Source of the DNA: Duodenibacillus sp964509205
GTDB lineage: Bacteria; Pseudomonadota; Gammaproteobacteria; Burkholderiales; Burkholderiaceae_F
Assembly (NCBI GenBank): GCA_964509205.1
Contig: CAZDVW010000002.1
Coordinates: forward strand, 52,154-116,153
Reading direction: 5' to 3'
DNA length: 64,000 bases
A program made the translations under genes and the position numbers. Of this stretch, positions 23,662 to 33,064 are shown piece by piece. The stretch's first letter is position 1; the number at the start of each line of letters is the position of its first letter. The notes under the pieces are model-generated. The model had not been told where the DNA came from. It saw only the letters and a list, made by a program, of their open reading frames with translations, and did not search any database.

Positions 23662-26020
23662 TGGTTATGCCTCGACGCAAAAGCGCACGCTTACGAAGAT
23701 AATCCGCCAGAACAAGATAAACGATCGCTTGAGCCAAAAGAATCCAAACAGAACTGCTCACAGAGCCGAGTGCGGCTCCGTTTTGGCTCACGGCAATCAT
23801 CGCCTCAATTCCCGGGGTTGACGGGAAAAGGAACGATGTTGCCTTCGCAAGGGGACCAAATCCTGTATTCGGGTAGATGGCTCCCGACAAAAAGACGGCC
23901 GGAGCCGAGGTGACGACCATGCACTGCGCAAAATAGGCGTTGGAGTTCAAAAGAAACGTCAGACACACGCCGAGAGCAACAATCGCCACGAGAACAAGCG
24001 ACATGACAAGGAGCGTTGCCGGGAAATTTTGCATGGTTGAAAATTCAAACGCAGAGAACACCAATCCCTCCGCGTAGCAGAACCAGATGAAACCGAACAG
24101 CACAAATCCGAGCAAACAGGATGCAAATGTTTTGCGTTCTTTCAAGAACTGGTGTGTATAGGCATCGATTCGAGGCTTGGCCAACCATCCGCCGACCGTC
24201 ATACCGATGCACATAAAAAGAACTGCCTGCAAAATAACGGGGCCGACAACGGGAACCGTGTAATTGGCGTAACCGGCAATCGAGTTAAACAGATTTTGAT
24301 CGACAAGCACAACCGGCGGATTCGACAGAGCTTTGATCCTTGAGAGCGGGAGACCCGCACGATTCAGATTCATCGCAAGCGGCAACTTTGCTTCGTCGAG
24401 GGTAACGGAAAGGGCAGCGGCTTGAACCGCACGAGCCTTAACCGTGTAAAACCCGTTGACGGTGACAGCAATCGTTACGGGCTTGCCCGAGAGCAGATAC
24501 TTTTCAAAATTCCTCGGAATTTCAATGACAGCACTAACTGCTTCGCGTTGATAAAGATCCATTGCTTTTAAGGGATCCGCTTCTTCAGCAACGATTTTAA
24601 GCGCCGGAAGACTCCGAAAACGTTCAATGGCATCTCGGGAAGTTGCCGACCGATCGGAATCAACGACAACGCATTCGATTCCGGTCACAGTCTGGTGCAG
24701 ATAAGGCCAAGCGTAAAAGAAGCAATAAAACGCAATAGCAAAAATATAAATAACACAGGTTTCCGGAGAGAAAATCCCTCGCTTGACCCCCTCAAAAATC
24801 GTTGCAAAGCATCCTTTTGGAAGGCCTTCATCCCTGTCTTCTTGTTCGGGTTCTGACTCTTTTCGCATCCAACCGGCAACACGCCTTGGAAAAACAAGAA
24901 GTCCGATAATCAAGGGGATAAGAACAAACAAGACCTGAACGAATAACAGATAAAGTGAGTGCGACAGGGGACTTCCGAGCACCCATTCGGCCGATTGGAT
25001 GCGAAAGAACCACGTCAGCGGCAAGAGCATTCCGAGAACATTGGCCGCCGCATCCATCGAATCCAACGGATAGGAAAATCCCGTAAAGGGAAGGATCGGA
25101 GCGCAGTAACCGATCGCCACGGAGATGGCAATAATCCAAAGCGGAGAGCAAGCAACAAAAGCTAAGGCAAAAGCCGCCATGGATAACACCAACAAAACGG
25201 CGCCCAAGGCCCAAATCAGGGCGCTGCCCTCCGGGGCATAACCGAGGAAACCAGAAAACCAAGCAACGTAACCCAATGCACAGAAGCAATAAAAAGTTAG
25301 CCAGGGAAGGGCTTTCCCCATCAGTTTTACGCGAACCGAAGAAACTCCTCCGAAAACGCTCCTGCAACGCTTTTCTCGCCATTCTCGGGAAAAAACACCG
25401 ACCATGGTCAGAATGACACTTAACGCAAACACGCAGGGAACAAGGGTGCTTAAGAGAAACGGGGCATAGTTAAAGTTGGAATTTCCCGGAACAAAAACAT
25501 CCACCGTCAGCGTTTGAAAAGCCGCTTCGCTGCCCTTCGTGCCGCCTGAGCCGCTTAAGTAAGGAGCAACAATGCCCACGAGTTTGGAACTGAGAGCTGA
25601 CTTAATGTCAATTTCCAGCGTCGTTGCAATCGCGTAGTAACTCTTTGCAAACGAAAGCTCGATGGCGCTTTCACCGGTTCGCGCCAAGAGGTGAGCGGTC
25701 CAGTCATTGGGAATCAGAACGCTGGCATAGACCTTCCCGGCCTTCATTGCTTCGAGAGCCGCCGCCTTGTTTTCAAACATCTCCACTTTCACAGACGGGA
25801 CGCTTTGCAAGGTCGTGACGACTTCGCGGCTAATCGAAGAGCGATCCAAATCAATGACGGCAACCGGCAAACTGCGCATCAAGCCGCTTGCGAAAATCGA
25901 GGCAAGCACGCAAACAAGCACAAGAGGCCAGATAATGCCCGTAAAGAAAAGCGCCGGACGTTCAAAAAGCTCTCGAATCTCTGTCAGAGCAGCCTCGGCA
26001 ATGTCCCGGATTGATCCCAT
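23648..26020 (-). CDS. Double ABC-2 type permease (two fused permease halves)
   Basis: 790 residues, twice the usual ABC-2 permease length (about 370). Two repeats are seen, each with one N-terminal transmembrane helix, a large periplasmic domain with a VxxVDLDRS-type motif (AVIDLDRSSISRE near residue 54 and CVVVDSDRSATSRD near 455), and about five C-terminal helices. This is the arrangement of YhhJ/YbhR-like exporter permeases, fused in one chain so that it can act as a complete transmembrane pair. It sits between a HlyD-family adaptor (10 bases upstream) and a DUF4143-like gene. The ATPase these permeases normally need is not in the operon. Confidence 0.85.
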   Translation of the reverse strand: MGSIRDIAEAALTEIRELFERPALFFTGIIWPLVLVCVLASIFASGLMRSLPVAVIDLDRSSISREVVTTLQSVPSVKVEMFENKAAALEAMKAGKVYASVLIPNDWTAHLLARTGESAIELSFAKSYYAIATTLEIDIKSALSSKLVGIVAPYLSGSGGTKGSEAAFQTLTVDVFVPGNSNFNYAPFLLSTLVPCVFALSVILTMVGVFSREWREKRCRSVFGGVSSVRVKLMGKALPWLTFYCFCALGYVAWFSGFLGYAPEGSALIWALGAVLLVLSMAAFALAFVACSPLWIIAISVAIGYCAPILPFTGFSYPLDSMDAAANVLGMLLPLTWFFRIQSAEWVLGSPLSHSLYLLFVQVLFVLIPLIIGLLVFPRRVAGWMRKESEPEQEDRDEGLPKGCFATIFEGVKRGIFSPETCVIYIFAIAFYCFFYAWPYLHQTVTGIECVVVDSDRSATSRDAIERFRSLPALKIVAEEADPLKAMDLYQREAVSAVIEIPRNFEKYLLSGKPVTIAVTVNGFYTVKARAVQAAALSVTLDEAKLPLAMNLNRAGLPLSRIKALSNPPVVLVDQNLFNSIAGYANYTVPVVGPVILQAVLFMCIGMTVGGWLAKPRIDAYTHQFLKERKTFASCLLGFVLFGFIWFCYAEGLVFSAFEFSTMQNFPATLLVMSLVLVAIVALGVCLTFLLNSNAYFAQCMVVTSAPAVFLSGAIYPNTGFGPLAKATSFLFPSTPGIEAMIAVSQNGAALGSVSSSVWILLAQAIVYLVLADYLRKRALLRRGITNDAR

Positions 26021-26029
26021 ACCGATTCA

Positions 26030-27019
26030 TTACCGTCTGACGATAACGCTCATGCCGGGACGCAGTCCCTTAACAGGCTGCTCAGCTCGAGCCCTGACTT
26101 CAAATGTGCGCATGTCGTAGCCGCTTGACTGCTTGGTTGACCGCCAAGTGGCGTAGTCAGCTCTCGGACTGATGTAATAAATCTTAAATGGGACATCCGA
26201 GGCAGAAAGCGCAGGGATTTCAGCCGTCAGGATCTTTCCCATAGCGATTTCAGGCATTTCATCTTCTCGGATATTGAAAACAACCCATTGATCAGAAAGA
26301 TCCACCAGCGTAACAAGCGGAAAACCCGCACTCGTCACTTCGCCGGCCTCAAGAACAATACGGGACACTTCTCCCGAACGGGGCGCTTTAACTTGTGCTT
26401 CCCCGGCTAGGCTCATCACCTCGGACACGCCTTTTTCGGCCTGACGAGCCAATGCATCGGCAGCGACCTTTTCATCGGCGCGCGCTCCGGCCAAAGCCAT
26501 GTCGTATTGGCTTTTTGCAGCCAGACGCGCATTGACTGCATTGTCAAGCGCCGCTCGAGCTTCGTCGTGTTTTTGTGCTGAAATGAGTCCTTCCTTAAAA
26601 AGAGAATCCACGCGGGCAAAACTCTTTTTCGCCAACGTTGCCTGGGCATCGGCTCGCTCAAACTGCGCCTTGGCGGCCTTTAGTTGTTCGCTGCGAACGC
26701 CTTCATGAACGAGACGAGACTGAGCCTGGGCGGCATCGCTTTGCGCCTGAACCTGCCCGAGTTTGGCAGAGATTTCAGGAATATCGATTTCCAGCAGGAC
26801 GTCTCCGGCTTTAACGCTGTCGCCCTCACGAATGTTGACCTTGGCAATACGTCCGGGGATCTTTGCCGACACATTGATGACCCGTGCCTCGGTCTGTCCC
26901 TGAAAGGGCGGAAGCGTCGGGTGTGTGGCCAACCAGAGTCCGTAGACGACAAGAGCCAGTGCCACGGCAAGGACAAACCAAAGAATCTTTTTGACGGATG
27001 AAGAAAGTTGCAGACTCAT
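26030..27019 (-). CDS. HlyD-family periplasmic adaptor (membrane fusion protein)
   Basis: 329 residues: one N-terminal transmembrane helix (about 12-32), a lipoyl-like half motif (VNVSAKIPGRIAKVNIREGD near 47), a long alpha-hairpin coiled coil rich in Ala/Gln/Lys (about 85-200), the second lipoyl half (KAPRSGEVSRIVLEAGEV near 213) and a beta-barrel domain. It bridges an inner-membrane exporter and a TolC-type channel. Located 3 bases after the TolC-like gene. Confidence 0.9.
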   Translation of the reverse strand: MSLQLSSSVKKILWFVLAVALALVVYGLWLATHPTLPPFQGQTEARVINVSAKIPGRIAKVNIREGDSVKAGDVLLEIDIPEISAKLGQVQAQSDAAQAQSRLVHEGVRSEQLKAAKAQFERADAQATLAKKSFARVDSLFKEGLISAQKHDEARAALDNAVNARLAAKSQYDMALAGARADEKVAADALARQAEKGVSEVMSLAGEAQVKAPRSGEVSRIVLEAGEVTSAGFPLVTLVDLSDQWVVFNIREDEMPEIAMGKILTAEIPALSASDVPFKIYYISPRADYATWRSTKQSSGYDMRTFEVRARAEQPVKGLRPGMSVIVRR

Positions 27020-27022
27020 GAC

Positions 27023-28393
27023 TTACTTCTCAATAAAATTATCTTTACGGTTGAAAGAGGCGACAAAGTCGTCTGCCGTTCCGCAGACAGCGTTCAATGT
27101 AGCCCAAGAGACGACAAATTGGTAAGCAGACACTCGACGCGTGATTTCTGCACCGAGAAGTTGCGTGCGTGCTTCGCTTAATTCAACGGCCGTGCACAGC
27201 CCTTCCTCGAAAGCTCTTTGGCGCAAGCGCAAATTTTCTCGAGCCAATTCAAGGGTTGAGAGCGTCAGCAAATACTGATCTTGTGTTTGACGGGTCCGCA
27301 AATAAGCGGTTTCAACGGCCTGTTCAATTTGGTTTTGAGCTTCCTGGATGCCGGCAGAGGCCTTGTCAACCAAGGCTCTGGCCGAGGCAATGCTCTCGTT
27401 TCTGTCTTTGTTGTCCCAAAGCGTGAACTTTACGCCGATGCCGGCCACCCAGTCGGGTTCCGTAACAGACAGATAGTGCTTGATCGCATTTCCTTGGGCA
27501 AAAGCATAAACCTGCGGAGCCCATGCGGCCTTTGCTGCCTTTACTCCCTGTTCGGCCTGAAGTCGTTTGGCACGAATCGAACGCAGGGCGGGGCTACCGA
27601 GTGCGGCTTTGGTTTTCCAGTCCTGCAAATTACCGACAGAACCGGAAAGAACAAAGAGGGGAGTCGTCAGTTTCCCGAGCGTCTCTTCATGCAAAAGCCG
27701 CATCAAATCATTCTCTGCGATCTTGACGTCTGTTTCGCTGGCAATGAGTTCCTGCGCCGATTTGTCGCGGTCAACCGCAACGGCCATGCTTTCAAGACGG
27801 CTGACGGATCCGGTTTGCTTCATGCGGTTGGCGCGGCGCAGTTCTTCGTTTTGCTGATCCAGCATGGATTGACGCAATTGCAAAACAGATCGAGCCAACT
27901 GAACCCCGAAATATTTTTGCGCCAGCGTGATGTCAAGCCGATCGCGCGCGGCCTGCTCATCTTCGCGGGCTTCCGTCACAGAGGCTTCGCTTGCGGCAAT
28001 TTTGGCGCTGATCGCACCTCCCATGTAAATCGGCAATTCGATGCTACCGATCACTCTGGGTCCGTAAAGATCTTGGGAAAACTGCAACGGGACAGAAATC
28101 GGCGGAATCGGGAGCCCGGGACCTAAATTAATCTGTTTTTGTCCGAGATCCACATCCTTACTGCCCCACAAATGACGAAATTCGGCCGTCACTTTCGGAC
28201 CGTGAAGACTGCGCAGACTCTCTGTTTCGTGCTCTCTGCGAGCTGTTTCAGAACTGTTTATCCGTAATACATCACTCCTATCGCGAACAAGATCGCGAGC
28301 CGAGGAGTAGTCAAGAGGCGCGACCTGCGCACAAACCACATCACAGGCAAGGCATGAGATCAGACCTGAAACTAAAAACAACTGTCGATTCAT
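27023..28393 (-). CDS. TolC-like outer membrane efflux protein
   Basis: 456 residues with a signal peptide (about 22 residues, ending near CAQ) and two repeats of long helical regions typical of the outer-membrane efflux channel family. It forms the outer-membrane exit of the tripartite system with the next genes. First gene of the minus-strand operon tolC-like, hlyD-like, double permease, DUF4143-like, lipoprotein. Confidence 0.9.
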   Translation of the reverse strand: MNRQLFLVSGLISCLACDVVCAQVAPLDYSSARDLVRDRSDVLRINSSETARREHETESLRSLHGPKVTAEFRHLWGSKDVDLGQKQINLGPGLPIPPISVPLQFSQDLYGPRVIGSIELPIYMGGAISAKIAASEASVTEAREDEQAARDRLDITLAQKYFGVQLARSVLQLRQSMLDQQNEELRRANRMKQTGSVSRLESMAVAVDRDKSAQELIASETDVKIAENDLMRLLHEETLGKLTTPLFVLSGSVGNLQDWKTKAALGSPALRSIRAKRLQAEQGVKAAKAAWAPQVYAFAQGNAIKHYLSVTEPDWVAGIGVKFTLWDNKDRNESIASARALVDKASAGIQEAQNQIEQAVETAYLRTRQTQDQYLLTLSTLELARENLRLRQRAFEEGLCTAVELSEARTQLLGAEITRRVSAYQFVVSWATLNAVCGTADDFVASFNRKDNFIEK

Positions 28394-28644
28394 AGCAATT
28401 CTGTATTAAAAAGCCGTCCACCGAATTTTAAAAATCGGAGCCAAACCTTCAAAATATCTGCGGTAAGTTTCCGTTTCAAAGAAGACGTGTATTTAAACAC
28501 AAATTGACGCTTTCAGTCACTATGTTGTTACAAAGGCATACAACCCTAGGGTTTCTCTGATACCCTGTCCAAAGATAGTGCTCCGGCAAGATCGGATCAG
28601 CAAAGCAAGAAATCTCGTGTAAAATGGGCGCCCTGCCGAAGGTT

Positions 28645-28729
28645 GCCCGGGTGACGAAATTGGTAGACGTAGCGGACTTAAAATCCGCAGCCTTCTGGCG
28701 TACGGGTTCAATTCCCGTCCCGGGCACCA
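28645..28729 (+). tRNA. tRNA-Leu (UAA)
   Basis: 85 bases. The acceptor GCCCGGG (28645-28651) pairs with CCCGGGC (28719-28725), followed by ACCA (CCA encoded). Anticodon stem GCGGA/TCCGC with loop CTTAAAA, anticodon TAA at 28679-28681. It has a long class II variable arm and T arm ACGGG/CCCGT with TTCAATT. It lies between the export operon and an ankyrin gene and reads opposite to both. Confidence 0.97.
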
Positions 28730-28807
28730 GGCCTTCTCTGAACATTTCCCCGTTTATTTCCAGCCAAAGACCTTCGTCACTCGAATTGTATGTCCGAAAG
28801 ACGAGAA

Positions 28808-29548
28808 CTATTTCCTTTGAGTTGATTCAATTTTTTGCTTAAACGGACTGTTTTCCGGCTCAATACAACGGTCTATCGACAAATAGTCAGCCAGTTCCTT
28901 GTCGCCCGCTTTGCGTGCTGCGTCAGCAGGACTTTCCGAACGGAAATTGCACAGATCCCGATATGCCCCGGCTCGCATCAGCGTCATGACAGTCTTTCGG
29001 TGCAACCCGCGTGCCGCCATATATAAAGGCGTCACTCCCGCATCCGTTCGAACATTGACGTTTGCCCCTTTGGCGATTAAAAATTGAACAATCGCTTCAT
29101 GTCCGTTTGTCGCCGCGTAGTGCAGGGGACTCCAACCGATGGACTTCTGCAATGCCGCACCCTTTTCGAAAAGCGTTTTCGTCAGATCCATGTCCCCGCT
29201 AAACGCGGCCAACATCAGAGCCGTTTCGCCGTAGTCGCTGCTCATATTAACGTCGATATTCGGCTGTTCAAGAAGAATCTCCACCAATTCCGAATGTCCG
29301 AGACGGATCGCCCGAACCAGTGCCGGATCACCTTCTTTGACCATCTGATTCGGAGAGAGTCCGTCAGCCAGCAGTTTTTTGACGACACTGACTCTGTCTT
29401 GCTCAACGGCCTCTGAAAAACGCAACTGCGAATCGGTAAACACCCGCACTTCGCCAAGAGAGGATTTCGCTGCAACATTCGATCCTGCTAATGAACAAAC
29501 AGACAGAGCAAATAAGACAGAAAGAACTGATTTCGTGAAAAGTTTCAA
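28808..29548 (-). CDS. Exported ankyrin-repeat protein
   Basis: 246 residues with an N-terminal signal peptide (hydrophobic segment about 8-26). At least four ankyrin repeats follow (for example DPALVRAIRLGHSELVEILL, GETALMLAAFSGDMDL, GWSPLHYAATNGHEAIVQFL, GVTPLYMAARGLHRKTVMTL). It probably acts in protein-protein binding in the periplasm. Lies 11 bases downstream of the TatD gene on the same strand. Confidence 0.85.
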   Translation of the reverse strand: MKLFTKSVLSVLFALSVCSLAGSNVAAKSSLGEVRVFTDSQLRFSEAVEQDRVSVVKKLLADGLSPNQMVKEGDPALVRAIRLGHSELVEILLEQPNIDVNMSSDYGETALMLAAFSGDMDLTKTLFEKGAALQKSIGWSPLHYAATNGHEAIVQFLIAKGANVNVRTDAGVTPLYMAARGLHRKTVMTLMRAGAYRDLCNFRSESPADAARKAGDKELADYLSIDRCIEPENSPFKQKIESTQRK

Positions 29549-29559
29549 GGAAATTTCTC

Positions 29560-30330
29560 CTAAATCCGAAAGAAATGAAGAGCATTCTCTGTCGTTATTT
29601 TTGCGACAGTTTCAAGGTCGATTTCTTTGACCGATGCGATTGTGCGGGCAACTTCGACGACATAGCTCGGCTCATTCCGTTTTCCTCGATACGGAACAGG
29701 GGCCATGTAGGGGCAATCCGTCTCAATCATCAGATTTTCAAGCGGAATTTCCCGGGCAATGCGGCGTAAATTTTCAGCATTTTTGAATGTCAAAACACCC
29801 GTAAAGGAAATCATTCCGCCGGCATCTGCGCACGCTTTGGCCGTTTCCATATCGCCGGCAAAGCAATGCAGAACAAAACCGACGTCGCCGGCTTTTTCTT
29901 CCTTTAAAAGCGCCAGTGCATCGCCTTCGGCCTCTCTGGCGTGTACAACGATGGGTTTCCCAAGAAGCTTGGCAGCCTCAATGTGCATGCGAAACCGTTC
30001 TTTTTGCCAAGAAAGATCACCGCTGCACCAATGATAATCGAGGCCGGTTTCTCCGACTGCCACGATTTCCGGAGCCGAACAGACCGAACAGATCTCGTCA
30101 ACGCTTGTCTCTTTGACGTCCTCGTATTCCGGATGCAGAGCCCAGGCGGCATAAAGGAATCCGGGATTTTCTCGCGCCAAACGAAGCACAGGATCAATCT
30201 CGTTTCGCTCGCAGCCGAGAACAAGAGCCCCGATAAGGCCGGCGCCTTTCATCCGTTCAATAACGGCGGCTCGATCCGAGTCGAATTGAGAGGCATTGAT
30301 GTGACAATGGGAATCAAAAAAGCAGGGCAT
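29560..30330 (-). CDS. TatD-family metal-dependent deoxyribonuclease
   Basis: 256 residues, amidohydrolase-type TIM barrel. Metal ligands visible in FDSHCHI (residues 5-11), GETGLDYHW near 92, VHAREAE near 129, HCFAG near 154 and ETDCPYMAP near 203. Family members (TatD/YcfH) are Mg-dependent DNases. Heads a two-gene minus-strand operon with the ankyrin protein. Confidence 0.93.
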   Translation of the reverse strand: MPCFFDSHCHINASQFDSDRAAVIERMKGAGLIGALVLGCERNEIDPVLRLARENPGFLYAAWALHPEYEDVKETSVDEICSVCSAPEIVAVGETGLDYHWCSGDLSWQKERFRMHIEAAKLLGKPIVVHAREAEGDALALLKEEKAGDVGFVLHCFAGDMETAKACADAGGMISFTGVLTFKNAENLRRIAREIPLENLMIETDCPYMAPVPYRGKRNEPSYVVEVARTIASVKEIDLETVAKITTENALHFFRI

Positions 30331-30417
30331 GAATCACCAAGTTCCTAACAGCGTGACATTGTATCCGATGCATTCTTTGGTAACATGAAATCTCAACATT
30401 CGAATGGGGGAGGGTTT

Positions 30418-30642
30418 ATGCCTTTCGTTAATATCAAAATCACGGGCGGGGAGCATCCCGCAACAACCGAACAGAAAGAGCAACTGATTGCAGGGGCAAC
30501 CGAGTTGCTTGTGAAAGTCCTCGGAAAGAATCCGGCGACAACAGTTGTCGTCATTGAAGAGGTTCCGATGGAAAACTGGGGCATCGGAGGCACATCGAGA
30601 GCCGCACAAGAAAAAGCGAAAAAAGAGGCTACTTCAAAATAA
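30418..30642 (+). CDS. 4-oxalocrotonate tautomerase family protein
   Basis: 74 residues starting MPFVNIKITGG, so Pro1 (the catalytic base after Met removal) is present. The start was fixed by GGGGGAGGG just before ATG. One-domain beta-alpha-beta tautomerase. Substrate unknown. The 3' end overlaps the convergent lpxH end by 14 bases. Confidence 0.9.
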   Translation: MPFVNIKITGGEHPATTEQKEQLIAGATELLVKVLGKNPATTVVVIEEVPMENWGIGGTSRAAQEKAKKEATSK

Positions 30643-31396
30643 GCAAAGGCCCGCGGGCCGGGTCAACTTCGGCCCAGCCCCAGCTGTCTTTACGATCTGC
30701 CCCAATTTCCCAACTCGGAAGAACAATGCGAGTGAGTTGCTTTCCGGAATGTACAGCCGGGCGGTGCGTGTGTCCGTGAATCACGTAACAGCACTCCAGT
30801 GCGCTGGCGCATTCTTCGACAACCGCCTCCACCACATCCATCTGTTCTTGGGTTTTCTTCTTTTTATGAAGAATCGAAGTTCGCCGGGCTTTAAGCGCCC
30901 AAAAAATTCGCGTCCAAAGTTTCATGGAAAACGCTTTTCTCTGAAACTCTTCTGAACGAGAAAGCGTGCGAAAATTTTGATAATCCGTATCGAGTGTGCA
31001 CCACTCATCGCCGTGAGCGATGAGAATGCGGTGACCGGCTGCCGTCACGGCAATCGAACTGCGAACGAGCGTGGCGCCGGAACGCTCTGCGAAATCCTCT
31101 CCCAATAACACATCACGATTTCCCTGCATGAGGTAAACCTTGTGACCGGCCTCAGCATAACGACGCAATGCTCGGGAAACAGGCAACGCGATGAAACTCG
31201 AATCATCTCCGACCCAGAATTCGAAGAGATCGCCGAGAATAAAAAGTTCTTTAAAACGAGGCGCTTCCTCGCGCAAGAATTGGAAAAACCGCCTTGCTGT
31301 GCCGATCTTGCGCCAAGAGAGGTGAAGATCGGCGATAAAAACCGGGTTTTCCAACGGCTCGATCGCGGAAACGCCGCATTCACACGGGAGTTTCAT
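30629..31396 (-). CDS. lpxH: UDP-2,3-diacylglucosamine diphosphatase
   Basis: 255 residues, calcineurin-type metallophosphoesterase of lipid A synthesis (hydrolyses UDP-2,3-diacylglucosamine to lipid X at the inner membrane). Metal motifs: FIADLHLS near residue 20, LGDLFEFWVGDD near 55, QGNRD near 95, HGDEWCTLD near 130, HGHTHRP near 210. It follows two cyclophilin genes on the same strand, as in Burkholderiales. Confidence 0.93.
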   Translation of the reverse strand: MKLPCECGVSAIEPLENPVFIADLHLSWRKIGTARRFFQFLREEAPRFKELFILGDLFEFWVGDDSSFIALPVSRALRRYAEAGHKVYLMQGNRDVLLGEDFAERSGATLVRSSIAVTAAGHRILIAHGDEWCTLDTDYQNFRTLSRSEEFQRKAFSMKLWTRIFWALKARRTSILHKKKKTQEQMDVVEAVVEECASALECCYVIHGHTHRPAVHSGKQLTRIVLPSWEIGADRKDSWGWAEVDPARGPLLILK

Positions 31397-31413
31397 CGCT
31401 TTTCACGTTACCT

Positions 31414-31911
31414 TCAGGCAATGATTTCAGCCTTTTCAATGACAATGTCGTCATTGGGAACATCGTCGTACCAGCCGACGCGACCCGTGCGAGCGACGGC
31501 AATGGCATCCACGACGTCAAAGCCGGCGACCACCTTTCCGAAAACCGCATAGCCATAACCCTGGGCATTCGGACTTCTGAAATTCAAAAAGGCATTGTCC
31601 GCCACATTGATGAAAAACTGACACGTGGCCGAATGCGGATCACTCGTGCGAGCCATTGCAATCGTGTACTTGTCGTTAGCAAGTCCGTTGGCCGCTTCGT
31701 TTTGAATCGGATCCTTTACGTCATCCTTTTGTTTTAAGCCGCGAAGGAATCCGCCGCCCTGGATCATAAATCCCTTGATCACTCGGTGAAAAATCGTTCC
31801 GTCGTAAAAGCCGGAGGCGACATAGTTTTCAAAGTTTTCGCAGGTCACGGGCGCTTTCTCTTTATTGAGTTCAATATCGATAACGCCCTTATTCGTTGTC
31901 AAGCGGATCAT
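31414..31911 (-). CDS. ppiB: Cytoplasmic peptidyl-prolyl isomerase (cyclophilin)
   Basis: 165 residues, no signal peptide. Cyclophilin core FYDGTIFHRVIKGFMIQGG and MARTSDPHSATCQFFINV motifs with the catalytic Arg (FHR) and the FFIN strand. Accelerates proline isomerisation during folding. Preceded by AAGGAAG. Sits 3 bases after the periplasmic homologue. Confidence 0.94.
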   Translation of the reverse strand: MIRLTTNKGVIDIELNKEKAPVTCENFENYVASGFYDGTIFHRVIKGFMIQGGGFLRGLKQKDDVKDPIQNEAANGLANDKYTIAMARTSDPHSATCQFFINVADNAFLNFRSPNAQGYGYAVFGKVVAGFDVVDAIAVARTGRVGWYDDVPNDDIVIEKAEIIA

Positions 31912-31914
31912 TCT

Positions 31915-32508
31915 TTACTTCCTTTTGTTATCAATCATTCGGATCGATTTAATCACGACGGGAGTCACAGGGACATCCGAGTAGCCGCTGTTTCGTCCCG
32001 TACGGACGATCGAGATTTTGTCAACAACATCCATTCCCTTGACGACACGGCCGAAAACGGCATACCCCCAACCATCGTGGCTGTTGTTCGCATCCAGGAA
32101 TTCATTGTTGACGGTGTTAATAAAAAATTGACTGGTTGCCGAATGCGGTTCGCTCGTACGAGCCATCGCAACGGTTCCCCGACGATTCGATTCGGTTCCG
32201 CGTGCCTCATTGACGATTTTCGGATCCGTTTCTTTTTGCTTCATATCCGGCGTAAACCCGCCGCCCTGAACCATGAATCCGTCAATCACGCGGTGGAAAA
32301 TCGTGCCGTCGTAAAAGCCCTTGTTGACATAATTGACAAAATTGCGCACCGTCACAGGGGCGCGGTTGGCATCCAAACGGATGTCAAAACTGCCGAGAGT
32401 CGTATCGACCCGAGCCACAAGAGGGGACGCGGCCGCATAGAGCGGCGTCTGAAAAAGCAAAAGCGTCGAGGCTGAAGCAAACAAGAATAAACGAAGACGA
32501 TTTTTCAT
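31915..32508 (-). CDS. ppiA: Periplasmic peptidyl-prolyl isomerase (cyclophilin)
   Basis: 197 residues. A signal peptide (about 25 residues, ending near YAA) precedes a cyclophilin domain with the same FHRVIDGFMVQGG and SEPHSATSQFFINT motifs as the next gene, so the pair is a duplication with one copy exported. Lies 7 bases after the TPR gene. Confidence 0.93.
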   Translation of the reverse strand: MKNRLRLFLFASASTLLLFQTPLYAAASPLVARVDTTLGSFDIRLDANRAPVTVRNFVNYVNKGFYDGTIFHRVIDGFMVQGGGFTPDMKQKETDPKIVNEARGTESNRRGTVAMARTSEPHSATSQFFINTVNNEFLDANNSHDGWGYAVFGRVVKGMDVVDKISIVRTGRNSGYSDVPVTPVVIKSIRMIDNKRK

Positions 32509-32515
32509 ATTGGTT

Positions 32516-33064
32516 TCATTTCTCTTTTAAGACAGATTCCAAAGCAGTCGCGCGCTTGGCTGCCGAGCGCGAACCATTTCGTGCCGCAATTTTCAAGTTC
32601 GAGAGGGCTCGAGTCAGATAGAGGCTGCCGAGATTTTCCCGAGCCGTCGCATAACTCGGGCGTAAGGCCACGGCTCGTTCGAGCAACTCCTGAGCCCGAT
32701 CAAAATCACCGGCCTTCGTCACAATTCTGGCCAAATTGTTGTACGCTTCCGGAATTTCCGGATAGGTCTTAATAAAGGCTTCGAGTTCTTCCTTGGCCAG
32801 ATCATCCTGACCGGAACGCTCAAAAAGAACGCATTTTTGGAAACGAAGCTGCGCGGAAAGCGGATTCTTTTCTAGTCCTTCTTCAATATAGGAAAGCGCC
32901 TTTTCGAAATTTTTCTCGAGAATCAACCGCTCGACGGCTGCCGGATACTGCTCGGCGGTCAACTCAACGGCCGGATTATCGAGATCAACAGCGCCATGGG
33001 CATAAAAAGGAATGCCGCCTGCCAGAAAGAGTGCCAAAACAGATGCAGAAAAACGATGACTCAT
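32516..33064 (-). CDS. Exported TPR-repeat protein
   Basis: About 182 residues. A hydrophobic signal segment precedes three or more tetratricopeptide-like helical pairs (ALSYIEEGLEKNPLSAQLRF, IPEAYNNLARIVTKAGDFDR, SYATARENLGSLYLTRALS). Possible starts are ATG 33064 or 33073 and TTG 33079; none has a clear Shine-Dalgarno and 33064 is chosen for the signal peptide. First gene of TPR-ppiA-ppiB-lpxH, an order known from Burkholderiales. Confidence 0.85.
   Translation of the reverse strand: MSHRFSASVLALFLAGGIPFYAHGAVDLDNPAVELTAEQYPAAVERLILEKNFEKALSYIEEGLEKNPLSAQLRFQKCVLFERSGQDDLAKEELEAFIKTYPEIPEAYNNLARIVTKAGDFDRAQELLERAVALRPSYATARENLGSLYLTRALSNLKIAARNGSRSAAKRATALESVLKEK

Noticed and set aside
28476..28745. 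Minus-strand open frame covering the tRNA gene
   Set aside because: It is antisense to tRNA-Leu and has no independent support.
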